NCBI RefSeq assembly: GCF_001280085.1
Contig: NZ_LGED01000213.1
Coordinates: forward strand, 1-64,000
Reading direction: 5' to 3'
DNA from: Saccharothrix sp. NRRL B-16348
GTDB lineage: Bacteria > Actinomycetota > Actinomycetes > Mycobacteriales > Pseudonocardiaceae
Length of the DNA: 64,000 nucleotides
The notes beneath the pieces are model-generated. The model worked only from the letters and a program-made list of their open reading frames with translations, did no database searches and was not told the DNA's origin. Position 1 is the first letter of the stretch; each line of letters starts with the position of its first letter. This document shows, piece by piece, positions 57,301-63,828 of this stretch. Made by a program: the position numbers and the translations under genes.

Positions 57301-57497
57301 TGCGGCAACGTCCGGTTGACCACGCCCTGCTCCAGGTGCGGCCGACCGGCCGCGGACCCCCACCGCTGCTCCGGCGCCGCGGTCGCCCGCGTGGGGGACA
57401 CCGGGCCGTCCGGCACCGCCGCGTCACCCGCGGCGGAACCGGCCAGCAGCAGCGCCACCAGTGCGAACGCGCACGCACGGACTCGGTTCCGCCTCAC
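48330..57497 (-). CDS. Giant secreted YD-repeat/RHS protein with LamG domain
   Basis: 3,055 residues from GTG 57497, chosen because GGGGGAGGGG precedes it and VRRNRVRACAFALVALLLAG is a signal peptide. Approximate layout: a DNRLRE-like region at 320-500 (YVRFGSLVDRLRNHVVFGAQ); a DUF6531-type start at 760 (NVVRTYNSLDPRRDGVFGAG); LamG at 950-1150 (SYWRLGEGQGTAAG, GRWHHVVLSLTGTTQTLYL); YD repeats at 1315-2480; and the RHS core at 2540-2595 (LGFQGDWTDPDTGHVDMG, RWYSPASGTFLSRD). The 440-residue tail has a long Lys/Arg-rich amphipathic helical region (KSFGHKVSSGLKKAWNHVKS), then a glycine-rich beta region ending PVPGGGGGSW. I recognise no nuclease or ADP-ribosylase toxin in the tail, and no obvious immunity gene follows. 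The YD shell probably encapsulates the tail. Confidence 0.88.
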   Translation of the reverse strand: MRRNRVRACAFALVALLLAGSAAGDAAVPDGPVSPTRATAAPEQRWGSAAGRPHLEQGVVNRTLPQSHRGEHPRVQAPPQAANTASVTTGPTAARTGFDRATSRERVDARGPHERVYANSDGTETTEFSATPVNYRTRDGAFEPIDTTLTRADDGWRNTTNAVGLMLASHADGEQRVELDDRHTFGYRLRDAAPQPGRVERDQVAYADARPGVDLLLQARPGGVKETLVLKDAKATRAFDFPLTLRGLRARLDGQTLVLADGEVVHAVVPPGDMVDAAGAVSRGVSYALVDGVLEVRLDQAWLDDPARVYPVEVDPTVALPVDDGAADAAMSVRGPTSVAGGSELRVGQVAGVSTASYVRFGSLVDRLRNHVVFGAQLQVVEFDANSCRARPVTVHPVAQAWTATGSYSFPGPTVGASMASRSFAHGYVATGQSSSQCPAAAEVFDLGGDGTKLVQGWVDGTAVNHGLSLRADVADPLSGKRFTGTGTANPPRLFVTHSPYNAEYAIPNPVPNPPVLQNQDGKVKVTVMNKGAEAWSPADYYLAYRAYNTKTGAAVGQQRAASLPGTVARGGKVTVDATVKALPPGSYFLDFTMVRAGGAVFTDHQVPPARLALDVIDLAPVVQELHPPNGYRTPTLTPLLWGRALDIDAPPGASLSFNFEVCRADDPKLCFASGFQPSPQWTVPDGKLSWGKSYVWRVVVRDAGNEVASPQSGLDADVPQPELTSRAAGASDEHEFEPQTGGVSNVAVDATVATVGPELNVVRTYNSLDPRRDGVFGAGWTSRYDMRLTPDDDGTGNVVVTFPDGQAVRFGRNPDGTYAPPSGRVSALTQEAGGWKLADRSGTAYLFTAAGLLSRITDSAGRSLVLTYGAADGKLAKAQVSNSQSNTAGRSLRFTWTGGHVTSVTTDANTTWTYGYTGDTLTQACAPGGLCTKYAYSTGSHYRSAVLDSLPESYWRLGEGQGTAAGSEISVNLGKDAGAYVNAALGTAGALAGATGTAASFNGTTTRLDLPKGLLKKSRDGAVELWFKANTTGTGGPLLGYQDKAFGTAPGRGVPVLYVGTDGKVRGQFGATSIAPLTSPNAVNDGRWHHVVLSLTGTTQTLYLDGAQVAKATGVTLDHAQLTFNQVGAASVSTPGSWPAWGTAGQRSFSGSLDEVAVYSHPLGPNAVSTHYRQGTTAADQLASVTRPSGNVSSRATYDVNLDRVATYTDRNGGLWKIGPPVVYGGDTDLRRGVQVLDPGNQPSLYEFDGVTGKVLRTGTPLGLELRDSDRPAPQPEPVEQCSAPDPNDPKFCTVIPGDAGGPVFVRHPVNGMAIRSFQYDGAGNLTVATNENGDAVTMTYDERGNATSTKTCRRAGECHTTYTTYPAGGAADPRADQPSETRDARSADATDPTYRTSYTYTATGEVATQTEPDGSTVRNTYTNGAEAAVGGGIVPAGLPLTTVDARGKTTRYAYRANGDLARLTTPSGLVTNYSYDVLGRLTTETEVSDTFPAGVTTTYGYDALSRQTRVTEPVTTNAVDGTKHQRQVAITYDADGNQTKVEETDQLGGGPARTTLTAYDEFGRAVRVTDAEGGETTQDYDRFGNVVSSTDANGTRYDFGYTARNAIAEVRLRDYRGDDAGGLTGDYLVLRSYSYDFAGRKASETDAMGRRVEFTYYGDDRPHRTVLKNFHNPDGSTRDYVLQENTYDAAGNVTRTVSGDGTSTTTSVYDRAGNPTTMVEDPDGVATTTVNTYDAAGNVTRVSRSGRASNVPWPVPTAPEVVDYDYDDAGNVVRESVNTGSVTLTTTSAYDQRGLKVSETDPRGNTPGADPVAYTTNTAYDELGRQTIEMAPPVPVESGGGAPVTARPTSRTAYDAFGGQTALADETGQVRRSTYDRLGRQLTASEPGYRAPGATEVLTPTTRTRYDAAGQVVEVTDPRGNSIRYSYDQLGRQTEVDRPTSTEGERAVWRATYTRSGQPLTATDPLGGRTESTYDDLDRRITATVVERRPVADNLVTRFTYDDAGRVVRIDSPTGAVSRTAYDTAGRAVRTTDPAGVVTQFGYDAAGRQVRQADAVGRTARATYDGAGRLVAEANLKADGSVLRTRRLGYDAAGNRTSSTDALGVTTTYDYDADDRLVRQVEPVTATESITTTFGYDAAGRRTRYTDGRGNTTVSGYNALGLTETLVEPATPAHPNAADRTWTAGYDADGNLVRMTAPGGVVTEAGYDAAGRPTSRTGSGASVATGSRTRAYDALDRLVRAESTEGVNAYTYDDRGNLLTARGPSGDADYTYDADGRLTRRVDASGTATFGYTSGRLTAVTDGQTGTAQLYRYDVTGLLSTVDFGAGRVRSLHYDDLGRTTSDVLGNAAGQTVASLTYRYDDNDRLIGKNADQTYTYDLAGRLTSWAGAAGKVDYAWDAAGNRIRAGGKTATYDARNRLTNDGDRDYTYTPRGTLASRGGVTYEFDAFDQLVRAGDRTYAYDALDRLIRRGSGRFTYAGLADDPVSDGVERYARGPSGDLFAVDGRLVLTDEHGDVTGAFPAADAALGALTDTTAYDPFGRIVATKGDTGNLGFQGDWTDPDTGHVDMGSRWYSPASGTFLSRDLTDYAGGEAVLANRYTYGAADPLGNEDPDGDWPKLSCGICKKVGDFVQDTAQKAWSGVQSVTRGVSRSVRDGLDFGKRVFKSAVKHVVNLATRAASAGRKVWQKVKSFGHKVSSGLKKAWNHVKSGFGHLKRGFGRLIKDVERRGRRLAHAARERAEQAREWAEETARKVERARKAAVAKARREVTRKARAVIEAVAKKIPVKAVAAALKPLISMVKPLVSAMPEVRASVVGAFRDGSAANARISEGLRAQAVTAVGSLTRAVSQVAETATGTVHGIGGVQKCMSTFDCVWTTVWSGVDPGLSMAGVDTSPDYVTVDASVLFRGWSPQFAGGGTLGLTLTRHGQLSWSVGDAVGTRGASLGVRGGWIIDSDRTPKTVNGFATGVGASVAGSAAVRGPHSVAGGLAFSEGKTAVELGYAFDAGGVANKSTSPFGWSVGSNYAGKVNWPCLVKCGSGNVPAPVPGGGGGSW

Positions 57498-57599
57498 GGG
57501 CCCCTCCCCCTGCGGACAGCCGCCTCCGTACACCGACCCCCGGTGTCCCCCGGACTGCCCCAAGCCCGACGACCGTAGGAACCGGCTCTAACAACTCGC

Positions 57600-57930
57600 T
57601 AACAACCGAGCAGGACAGAGCGAAGGAGGCGTTCCGGCCCGACTCCCCCGGCGCGCGGCTGATCCCCGAGATGGCCGGCGGCGCGGTGACCGTGGTCGAC
57701 AACCCGAAGCTCTCCGGCCTCGCCGGGAACGACCTGGCCTCCCTGGCTGTCCGACCAGGGCGTCGACACGCTGTTCCTGACCGGGGTGGCCACCAACCTG
57801 ACCGTCGAGCAGACCGCGCGGCACGCCACCGACCTCGGGTTCACCGTGCACGTGGTCAGCGGCTGCGTGACCGCCGCCGACGACGCCGCGCACACCGCCT
57901 CGCCGGCGAACCTGGAGCTCACCACGGCCG
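57600..57930 (+). pseudogene. Isochorismatase-family cysteine hydrolase relic
   Basis: Reads LIPEMAGGAVTVVDNPKLSG, LAGNDLASL, then after a frameshift near 57750 SDQGVDTLFLTGVATNLTVE, QTARHATDLGFTVHVVSGCV. The Val-Ala-Thr-Asn segment replaces the usual catalytic-Cys strand G-V-x-T-x-x-C. The N-terminal catalytic Asp region is absent. Confidence 0.7.
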
Positions 57931-58095
57931 GTAGCGAGCCGTCCGTCCCGTCCACACAGGACGGACGGCGTCCGCCGATTCCGGCACCCGGCAGGCGGAG
58001 AACGGGTACCGTCGGTGCGGCGCGATCGAGGATTCTGGAGGCACCTCCATGCACCGACCACTACCTACCAGCGGCAACGAGCCCGGGAACGTCTC

Positions 58096-58818
58096 ATGAG
58101 CGCGGGGAGGACGACACGCCGCCGACTGCTCACCGCGGGCGCCGTCGCCGTCGGCTCCACGCTGCTGAGCACGGAGCAGGCGTTCGCCGACGGCTACGGC
58201 TCCGGCGCGCTGGGCCCGTGGGAGACGATGTCCAAGGCGATCTCGACCATCACCCAGATCAGGCCGGTCCTGGACACCGACGGGCTGTTCATGTTCGGCG
58301 ACAGCATCTCCGTGCAGGACGGCTACACCTTCGCGCAGCGACTGCACAGCCGGACCGGGGACGTGATCGCCGTGCACAACTGGTCCGGCCGCCCGACCGC
58401 TCCGGCCGTCGACGCGCTCGCGCAGTGGGCCCAGACCTACGGCCTGCCGCGCCGCATCCTGATGGCCACCGGGTCCAACGACATCTTCACCCCGCCGGTG
58501 TTCGCCGCCCAGGTCGACCGCACGATGTCCATCGTCGGCCCGACCCGAACGGTGTACTGGGTCAACACCCAGGTCGTCCGGACCAGTCAGCCGGCGGCCG
58601 TCCAGTTGGCCGACCAGCGCAACAGCGCCTGGATCAACCTGCAACTGGCCGACGCCCAGCGCGCGCACCCGAACCTGCGCATCGTCCGCTGGGCCGAGTT
58701 CCTGGCCGCGAAGCCGACCAGGCTCACGGCCTACCTGCGCGACGGCGTCCACACCACCGAACCGCTGGGCCAGGACGCCCGCAACGAGCTCATCGTGCAG
58801 GCGATCGAAGCGTCCTGA
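58096..58818 (+). CDS. Tat-exported SGNH/GDSL-like hydrolase
   Basis: 240 residues from ATG 58096. The N-terminus MSAGRTTRRRLLTAGAVAV is a twin-arginine signal with cleavage near AFA. SGNH block I is GLFMFGDSISVQDGYTFAQR (nucleophile Ser in GDS), block III ILMATGSNDIFTPP (Gly/Asn), and block V RDGVHTTEPLG (Asp/His). The fold is that of extracellular esterases or acetylhydrolases. It sits alone; substrate unknown. Confidence 0.8.
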   Translation: MSAGRTTRRRLLTAGAVAVGSTLLSTEQAFADGYGSGALGPWETMSKAISTITQIRPVLDTDGLFMFGDSISVQDGYTFAQRLHSRTGDVIAVHNWSGRPTAPAVDALAQWAQTYGLPRRILMATGSNDIFTPPVFAAQVDRTMSIVGPTRTVYWVNTQVVRTSQPAAVQLADQRNSAWINLQLADAQRAHPNLRIVRWAEFLAAKPTRLTAYLRDGVHTTEPLGQDARNELIVQAIEAS

Positions 58819-58839
58819 GCACTTCGGCCGCAGATGGGG

Positions 58840-59049
58840 CTACGGCTGGAGGTCGCGCTGGTACCAGGTGCCCGACGGGAACTCCCACTGGATGCCCGTG
58901 TAGATCACGAACAGGATGCCGCACAACGCCTTACGGTCATCCAACCGCCGACGACCGGGATACCGGAACCGCCGCTCGACCTTCGGCAACAGCGGCTCGA
59001 TCAACTCCCACAGCTCGTCCTCGACCTCCCACGGCCGACGCCGGGCCAC
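58840..59049 (-). pseudogene. IS5-family transposase N-terminal fragment
   Basis: 69 residues: VEDELWELIEPLLPKVERRF, RLDDRKALCGILFVIYTGIQ, then WEFPSG and loss of homology. This is the DUF4096 N-terminal domain of IS5-type transposases without any catalytic part. 59050-59349 shows no other gene. Confidence 0.75.
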
Positions 59050-59349
59050 ACCAACCTCCCACCGGACAACACCCCATCCGACACCACCACAGCATAACCA
59101 AGATCATTCTGTAACTTCGTGCAACATCCACGAATCCAGCCACGGCATCGACGTGGGCAAGAAATCAAGGGCGCAATCGGCACATCGCCACCGACGTACT
59201 CGATCGACGTCCTGCAACGCTTGAATACACTTCTCGGGCGAACCTCTCCGGAATCGCCATGACACCGCTTGCCGGGCAGCCCTGTGAATGCCGACAACCT
59301 CACCGTTCCCACCGCGCCGCACCCGTCCAACCGGGGGAGACACTGCCGA

Positions 59350-60393
59350 TCACGTGTCCGCTGGGCGGGGCGGCGCGATGGACGAACGGTCGCGCCTGGG
59401 CATGGGGACGTGGTGGACGACGGGGGTTGGTGGGCGGGGTTCGGTGAGGAGCACTTCGACGGCTTTCGCGCCCAACTCGTAGTGCGGGAGGGCGACGGTG
59501 GTCAGCTTGGGGCGCACCCAGCCGGCGAGCGGGTGGTCGTCGAAGGAGACGACGGAGACGTCGGCCGGCACGGCGAGTCCTGCGTCGGCCAAGGCCTGGT
59601 AGGCGCCGAACGCGAGCCGGTCGTCGAAGCAGACCAGGGCGCGGGGACGTTGGCTTTCCAGCAGGTCCTTGGTGGCGGCGAAGCCGTTCTCCGGCAGCCA
59701 CCGCCGGCACACCCGCGCGCCGGCGATCTCCACGCCCGCCGCGTCGAACACCTCGTGGATGCCGATGAGTCGCTTGCCGGCCGTGACCGAGCCGGGTGGC
59801 ACGTCGTCCGCGCCGGCGCCGATGAGGTGGATGCCGTCGCGGTGCCCGGCGTCCAGTAGCGCGCGTGCCGCGGTCCGGCCCGCCTCGACCTCGTCGGGCA
59901 CGACGACGGACAACCGGGATGGCCGGTCGGGCAGGACGTTGAGCAGCACGGCGCGACCCGCCTCGATCCCGTCCGGCACGGAGACCTGCGTGGTGTGCAT
60001 CGCGGCGTACACGATCCCGTCGACCTGGCGGTCGAGCATTGCCTCGATCAGGCTCTGCTCCGACTCCCGGTCGCCGTCGGTCTCCGCGACGACCAGCAGG
60101 ACGCCGTGCGCGTGGGCCGCGTCGGCAGCGCCCCGGATCAGGTCCCCGGCCAGGCCGGATGTGGCGACCGTGGTGAAGACGAACCCGATCGCGTCAGCGT
60201 CGCCGGCATGGGATCCGGCAGGCCGGGCCTTGCGGCGGTACCCCAGCGCGGTCGCGGCTTGCCGCACGCGCCGTTCGGCGTCAGCGGAGATCCGCAGGTC
60301 GCGACCTCGACCGGACAGGACCAGCGAGACCGTCGTGGTCGAGACACCGACCTCCTTGGCCACGTCGGACAGCGTGACCCGTCGTCGGTTCAT
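59350..60393 (-). CDS. LacI/GalR-family transcriptional repressor
   Basis: 347 residues from ATG 60393 (GGGAGGT upstream). HTH and hinge: RVTLSDVAKEVGVSTTTVSL, VLSGRGRDLRISADAERRV. The effector domain includes IGFVFTTVATSGLAGDLIRG, RALVCFDDRLAFGAYQALAD and DVSVVSFDDHPLAGW. It belongs to a different branch from the 12178/14011/60716 group (VLSGRG hinge instead of VVNG). Its promoter region carries two operator-like sites at 60600 and 60658. Target genes are not evident nearby. Confidence 0.88.
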   Translation of the reverse strand: MNRRRVTLSDVAKEVGVSTTTVSLVLSGRGRDLRISADAERRVRQAATALGYRRKARPAGSHAGDADAIGFVFTTVATSGLAGDLIRGAADAAHAHGVLLVVAETDGDRESEQSLIEAMLDRQVDGIVYAAMHTTQVSVPDGIEAGRAVLLNVLPDRPSRLSVVVPDEVEAGRTAARALLDAGHRDGIHLIGAGADDVPPGSVTAGKRLIGIHEVFDAAGVEIAGARVCRRWLPENGFAATKDLLESQRPRALVCFDDRLAFGAYQALADAGLAVPADVSVVSFDDHPLAGWVRPKLTTVALPHYELGAKAVEVLLTEPRPPTPVVHHVPMPRRDRSSIAPPRPADT

Positions 60394-60599
60394 CCGGACC
60401 TCCCGCACACGAGTCTCCGAACGGCTTGCACCGGCGCCGGCCTCCTCGGTGAGAGCCGGTCGGTGCCGGAGCCTCAGGGAGTGGACAGTTCAACGGTGCA
60501 ACGTCACGGTCCCGGCCGAATGTTTCGGTGATCGGGCCTGAACTCTCGGTCAATGTATCCAGGCACGGTTGGCCAGTCAACGGTCCGTTGGCCGCAGGA

Positions 60600-60613
60600 T
60601 GTGAACGCTCACG
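60600..60613. promoter_or_regulatory. LacI-type operator upstream of the 59350 repressor
   Basis: TGTGAACGCTCACG, 12 of 14 positions matching the perfect site TGTGAGCGCTCACA at 13581. It lies 207 bases from the repressor start, in the 322-base gap between the two LacI genes. Confidence 0.6.
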
Positions 60614-60657
60614 AGACGGTGGAGTACCTACTAAGGGCCTTACGCTCAGCACAGGGA

Positions 60658-60671
60658 TGTGAACGTAAACA
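60658..60671. promoter_or_regulatory. Second LacI-type operator in the same gap
   Basis: TGTGAACGTAAACA, 58 bases from the first site and identical (on the other strand) to the isolated operator at 32431-32444. Confidence 0.6.
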
Positions 60672-60715
60672 TCGCCAGGACACCTGGTGCGGCCGACAGC
60701 CGGGCCAGGCCGGGC

Positions 60716-61753
60716 TCACCGACCAGGGGCCGCCGTACTGGCGCGCACGACGAGCTCGGTGGACAGGACCAGGCGGCGCTGCGGCAGTTCCCGGCCCTGC
60801 GCCAGGTCGATCACCATGCCGGCGGCGGTGGCGGCCATCTCACCCAGCGGCTGCCGGATGGTGGTCAGCGCGGGGATCATCCACTGGGCGGGCGGCAGGT
60901 CGTCGAAGCCCACCACGCTCAGGTCGTCGGGGATGCGCAACCCCGCCTCGTAGACGGCTTGGTACACCCCGAGCGCCTCACCGTCGTTGCCGGTCACCAC
61001 CGCGGTGGGCGGGTCCGGGAGGCGCAGCAGCTCACGGGTGTGCTCCAAGCCGTCGACGATCTGGAAACGGCCTTCGCGGACCAACTCCGGGTCCACCGGC
61101 ACCCCGGCGGCGTCCATGGCCGCGCGGTACCCGTCGAGCCGCGCCCGGCCCGAAAGCATCCCGGTGGCGCCGGTGATCACGGCGATCCGGCGGTGCCCGA
61201 GTTCCAGCAGGTGCCGGGTCGCCGCCAAGCCCCCGCTCCAGTTGTCGGCGCCCACCGACGGCATCCCGTGCGCGGGCTCACCGGTCGGATCGACCAGCAC
61301 CACGGGGATGTCACGACTGCTCAGCTGCTGGTACTGCGCGGGTGTGGGGCCGGAGAAGACCGCGACGACACCGACCGGCCGCCGGGCCAGCAGCCCGTCG
61401 ATCCAGCTGCGGTCGGGGATGTGTTGGCCGTGCAGCTCGCTGAGCGAGATGGTCAGCCCGTGCTCGGTGACGACGCGCTCGACCCCCTTGACCACCTCGA
61501 CGGGGTACGTGCCCGCCAGTTCGTGGAACAGCACCTCGACCAGCGATGACCTGCTCACTCTCTTCTGCCGCCGGTAGCCCTGCTCACGGAGCAACCTCTC
61601 CACCAGAGCGCGGGTCTCCGCGGCGACCTCGACGTGCCCGTTCACCACCTTGGACACCGTCGCCGCCGACACACCCGCCAACGCGGCGATCTGCGCGATG
61701 GTGACCCCGGCGTTGCCGGCGGCACTCGAAGCCGGGTCAGAGGTGGAGGGCAT
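60716..61753 (-). CDS. LacI/GalR-family transcriptional repressor
   Basis: 345 residues. HTH: GVTIAQIAALAGVSAATVSK, VVNGHVEVAAETRALVERLL. Effector domain: GTYPVEVVKGVERVVTEHGL, LGHRRIAVITGATGML, LRLPDPPTAVVTGNDGEALG, LSVVGFDDLPPAQWMIP. It is a close paralog of the repressor at 14011 over its whole length, so the two may share effectors or operators. No sugar-use gene is adjacent; mobile DNA lies upstream. Confidence 0.88.
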   Translation of the reverse strand: MPSTSDPASSAAGNAGVTIAQIAALAGVSAATVSKVVNGHVEVAAETRALVERLLREQGYRRQKRVSRSSLVEVLFHELAGTYPVEVVKGVERVVTEHGLTISLSELHGQHIPDRSWIDGLLARRPVGVVAVFSGPTPAQYQQLSSRDIPVVLVDPTGEPAHGMPSVGADNWSGGLAATRHLLELGHRRIAVITGATGMLSGRARLDGYRAAMDAAGVPVDPELVREGRFQIVDGLEHTRELLRLPDPPTAVVTGNDGEALGVYQAVYEAGLRIPDDLSVVGFDDLPPAQWMIPALTTIRQPLGEMAATAAGMVIDLAQGRELPQRRLVLSTELVVRASTAAPGR

Positions 61754-62185
61754 GACGCGAGCCTAACGGCGTAGGCAGAACGGCCGGTCCGGCCCGTGAG
61801 CTACGACGTTCCGAAACTTCAGGCGCTCCATCCGAAGCTTCAGGCCCTCGTCCACGTACCCGCGGCCGTGAACCACTGCTGCAAGCCGTACCTCGCCGAC
61901 ACCCTCACACCGGGCTCGCCGACACCGACCTCGTACTCGGTCGGGGCATCTACCAGGAACGTCGATCCGGCGAAGCCATGAAACACACCCCGTGACCCGG
62001 CTGGAACACCCACACAAGCCTTCACATCCATCAGCCCGCCTCCGAAAGCCGGGAGGCCGCGAGATCTGTCCATCGCAACTACCAACACCCGCCGCGCCGA
62101 CCACACGCAGGAACTACACCTGATGACGTTAGCGACTATTGACAGACGACCAACAGCGCAAACCTCGAACTATTCGGTTTGGGAT
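61754..62185. other. Gene-poor stretch between a LacI gene and the IS3 element
   Basis: No convincing gene. It should hold the promoter of the minus-strand LacI gene. One minus-strand frame (61840-62106) reads like a short protein end but matches nothing I recognise. Confidence 0.4.
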
Positions 62186-62246
62186 TGACCCGTTCTGACG
62201 GACATCTGAGATCAGGGGACGCGTGTCCCCGGAGGGATGTCCCATC

Positions 62247-62558
62247 ATGGAGTCCATGGGCAGGAAGAAGCGGCGGCCCCGGCGGTCGTTCACTCCGGAG
62301 TTCAAGGCCGAGATCGTGGAGTTGTGCTCGCGGGGTGACCGGTCGGTGGGTCAGGTCGCGAAGGACTTCGACCTGACCGAGACCGCGGTGCGGCAGTGGG
62401 TCGTGCAGGCCGAACGTGACTCCGGCACCCGCGCCTACGGGTTGACCACCGACGAACGGGAGGAGCTCGCGAGGCTTCGGCGGGAGAACCGCCGCCTGAC
62501 CGAGGACGTGGAGATCCTCAAGCGCGCCACGGCTTTCTTCGCCTTAGTGTCAGGCTGA
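62247..62558 (+). pseudogene. IS3 OrfA, interrupted four codons before its end
   Basis: Starts at ATG 62247 with GGAGGG upstream. MGRKKRRPRRSFTPEFKAEI and VGQVAKDFDLTETAVRQWV form the HTH; LARLRRENRRLTEDVEILKR is the leucine zipper. It reads ATAFFA up to 62543, then IS110 sequence adds LVSG and a stop at 62558. The native end AAGGAGATCCGGTGA is found at 63818-63832. Confidence 0.85.
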
Positions 62559-62725
62559 TGGGGTCCGGCGGGGTTCGCTCCCTATTTTGCTGCTCCCGGC
62601 TGTGGCTGGGTGGCTTGTCCTGATGTGCGGCCCCGCCGGACCCCACGCCGGGCGGCGGAGTGGCTTGATAGCAGCCTGCCGATCGCTCGACTAAGGCTTG
62701 CCCTCGTTGCCGGGCGTGGATGGAA
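62550..62725 (+). ncRNA. Putative IS110 bridge RNA
   Basis: The left end has two consecutive stem-loops. Stem 1 is a perfect 15-bp pair (62559-62573 with 62631-62645, TGGGGTCCGGCGGGG) around a 57-base loop. Stem 2 pairs 62646-62653 with 62709-62716 (CGCCGGGC/GCCGGGCG). Loop 2 holds GCTTGATAGCAGCC, resembling the element's right end GCTTGACATAGAAGC, and later GACTAAGG, which is partly antisense to the left end TTAGTGTC. Loop 1 holds TTCGCTCC (compare target TTCGCC) and GTCCTGA (partly antisense to target AAGGA). This order mirrors the target- and donor-binding loops known for IS621. The base matches are partial and judged by eye. Confidence 0.5.
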
Positions 62726-62753
62726 CCCCGTCATCGGCAGAGAGGGTAAGGGC

Positions 62754-63805
62754 ATGGTGATGGTCGGCGTGGACGCACACAAGCGGACCACACGCTGGTC
62801 GCGGTCGATGAGATCGGCCGCAAACTGGGAGAACGGACCGTTCAGGCCACAACGGACGGTCATCTGAATGCGATCCGGTGGGTCGGGCAGTGGGACGAGG
62901 TGTCCTTCGCGGTCGAGGACTGCCGGCACATGACCCGGCGCCTGGAACAGGACCTGCTGCGGTCCGGGTTCCCTGTGGTCCGTGTGCACACCAAGTTCAT
63001 GGCCGCCGCCCGCCGGTCGGGTCGCCAGCCCGGCAAGTCCGACCCCATCGACGCCCTGGCGGTCGCACAGGCCGCGCTGCGCGAGCCGAACCTGCCCACC
63101 GCCGCCCTGGACGGGCCGTCCCGGCAGGTCAAGCTCCTGTCCGACCACCGCCACGACCTGATCATCGAGCGGACGAAGGTGATCAACAGGCTGCGGTGGC
63201 ACCTGCACGAACTCGACCCGGCGCTGACGATCCCGCCGCGCGGGTTGCGCAGCTACCGCACGATGGACGCCGTTGCCGCACGACTGGACGGTCTCGGCGG
63301 CACGGTCGCCCGCATCGCCGGCGAGCTGCTCGACCGGTGCCGGGAACTCACCGGGCAGGTCAACCAGCTCGAACGGGAGCTGCGTGACCTGGCCCGCGTC
63401 CTGGCGCCCAGCCTGCTGGAGGTGCCCGGCTGCGGAGTGCTCAGCGCCGCCGCCATCCTCGGCGAGACCGCCGGTGCAGCCCGGTTCCGCTCCAAGAACG
63501 CCTACGCCCGATTCACCGGCACCGCCCCGATTCCGGTGTGGTCGGGCAACAACGTCAAAGTGCGCCTCAACCGGGGCGGCAACCGCACGATCAACCACGC
63601 CCTGCACATGATCGCCGTCACCCAGACCCGAGGGTTCGGCCCCGGCAAGCAGTACCACAACAGCCTGATCGCCCGGGGCAAGACGCACAAGGAGGCGCTG
63701 CGGCTACTGCGACGTCGCCTGTCCGACGTGGTCTTCCGCGCCCTGCTCACCGACGAACGCCGCCGCAACCAGGCCACACCGACCACACCCGCAGCAGCCG
63801 CTTGA
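62754..63805 (+). pseudogene. IS110-family DEDD transposase with a one-base frameshift
   Basis: Starts MVMVGVDAHKRT (first catalytic Asp). One base is missing at about 62786, after which the intended text TLVAVDEIGRKLGERTV continues in another frame. The remainder is intact: FAVEDCRHMTRR (Glu), GKSDPIDALAVAQAAL (Asp pair), and the C-terminal IS116/IS110/IS902 domain VPGCGVLSAAAILGETAG, YARFTGTAPIPVWSGNN. Expected length is ~350 residues. As read the gene is broken; a sequencing error or programmed slip cannot be excluded. Confidence 0.8.
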
Positions 63806-63828
63806 CATAGAAGCATCAAGGAGATCCG

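Larger units (their letters stand above)
62544..63817 (+). mobile_element. IS110-family insertion sequence
   Basis: Boundaries are fixed by the interrupted OrfA reading frame. Length 1,274 bases; no terminal inverted repeats or target duplication beyond a shared C. A 210-base non-coding left end precedes the transposase and only 12 bases follow it, the arrangement of the IS110 group proper (not IS1111). Confidence 0.85.

Noticed and set aside
61840..62106. Short minus-strand frame with ARYGLQQWFTAAGTW as a real gene
   Set aside because: No start context, no recognised family and a limited open frame; more likely a relic or chance frame.
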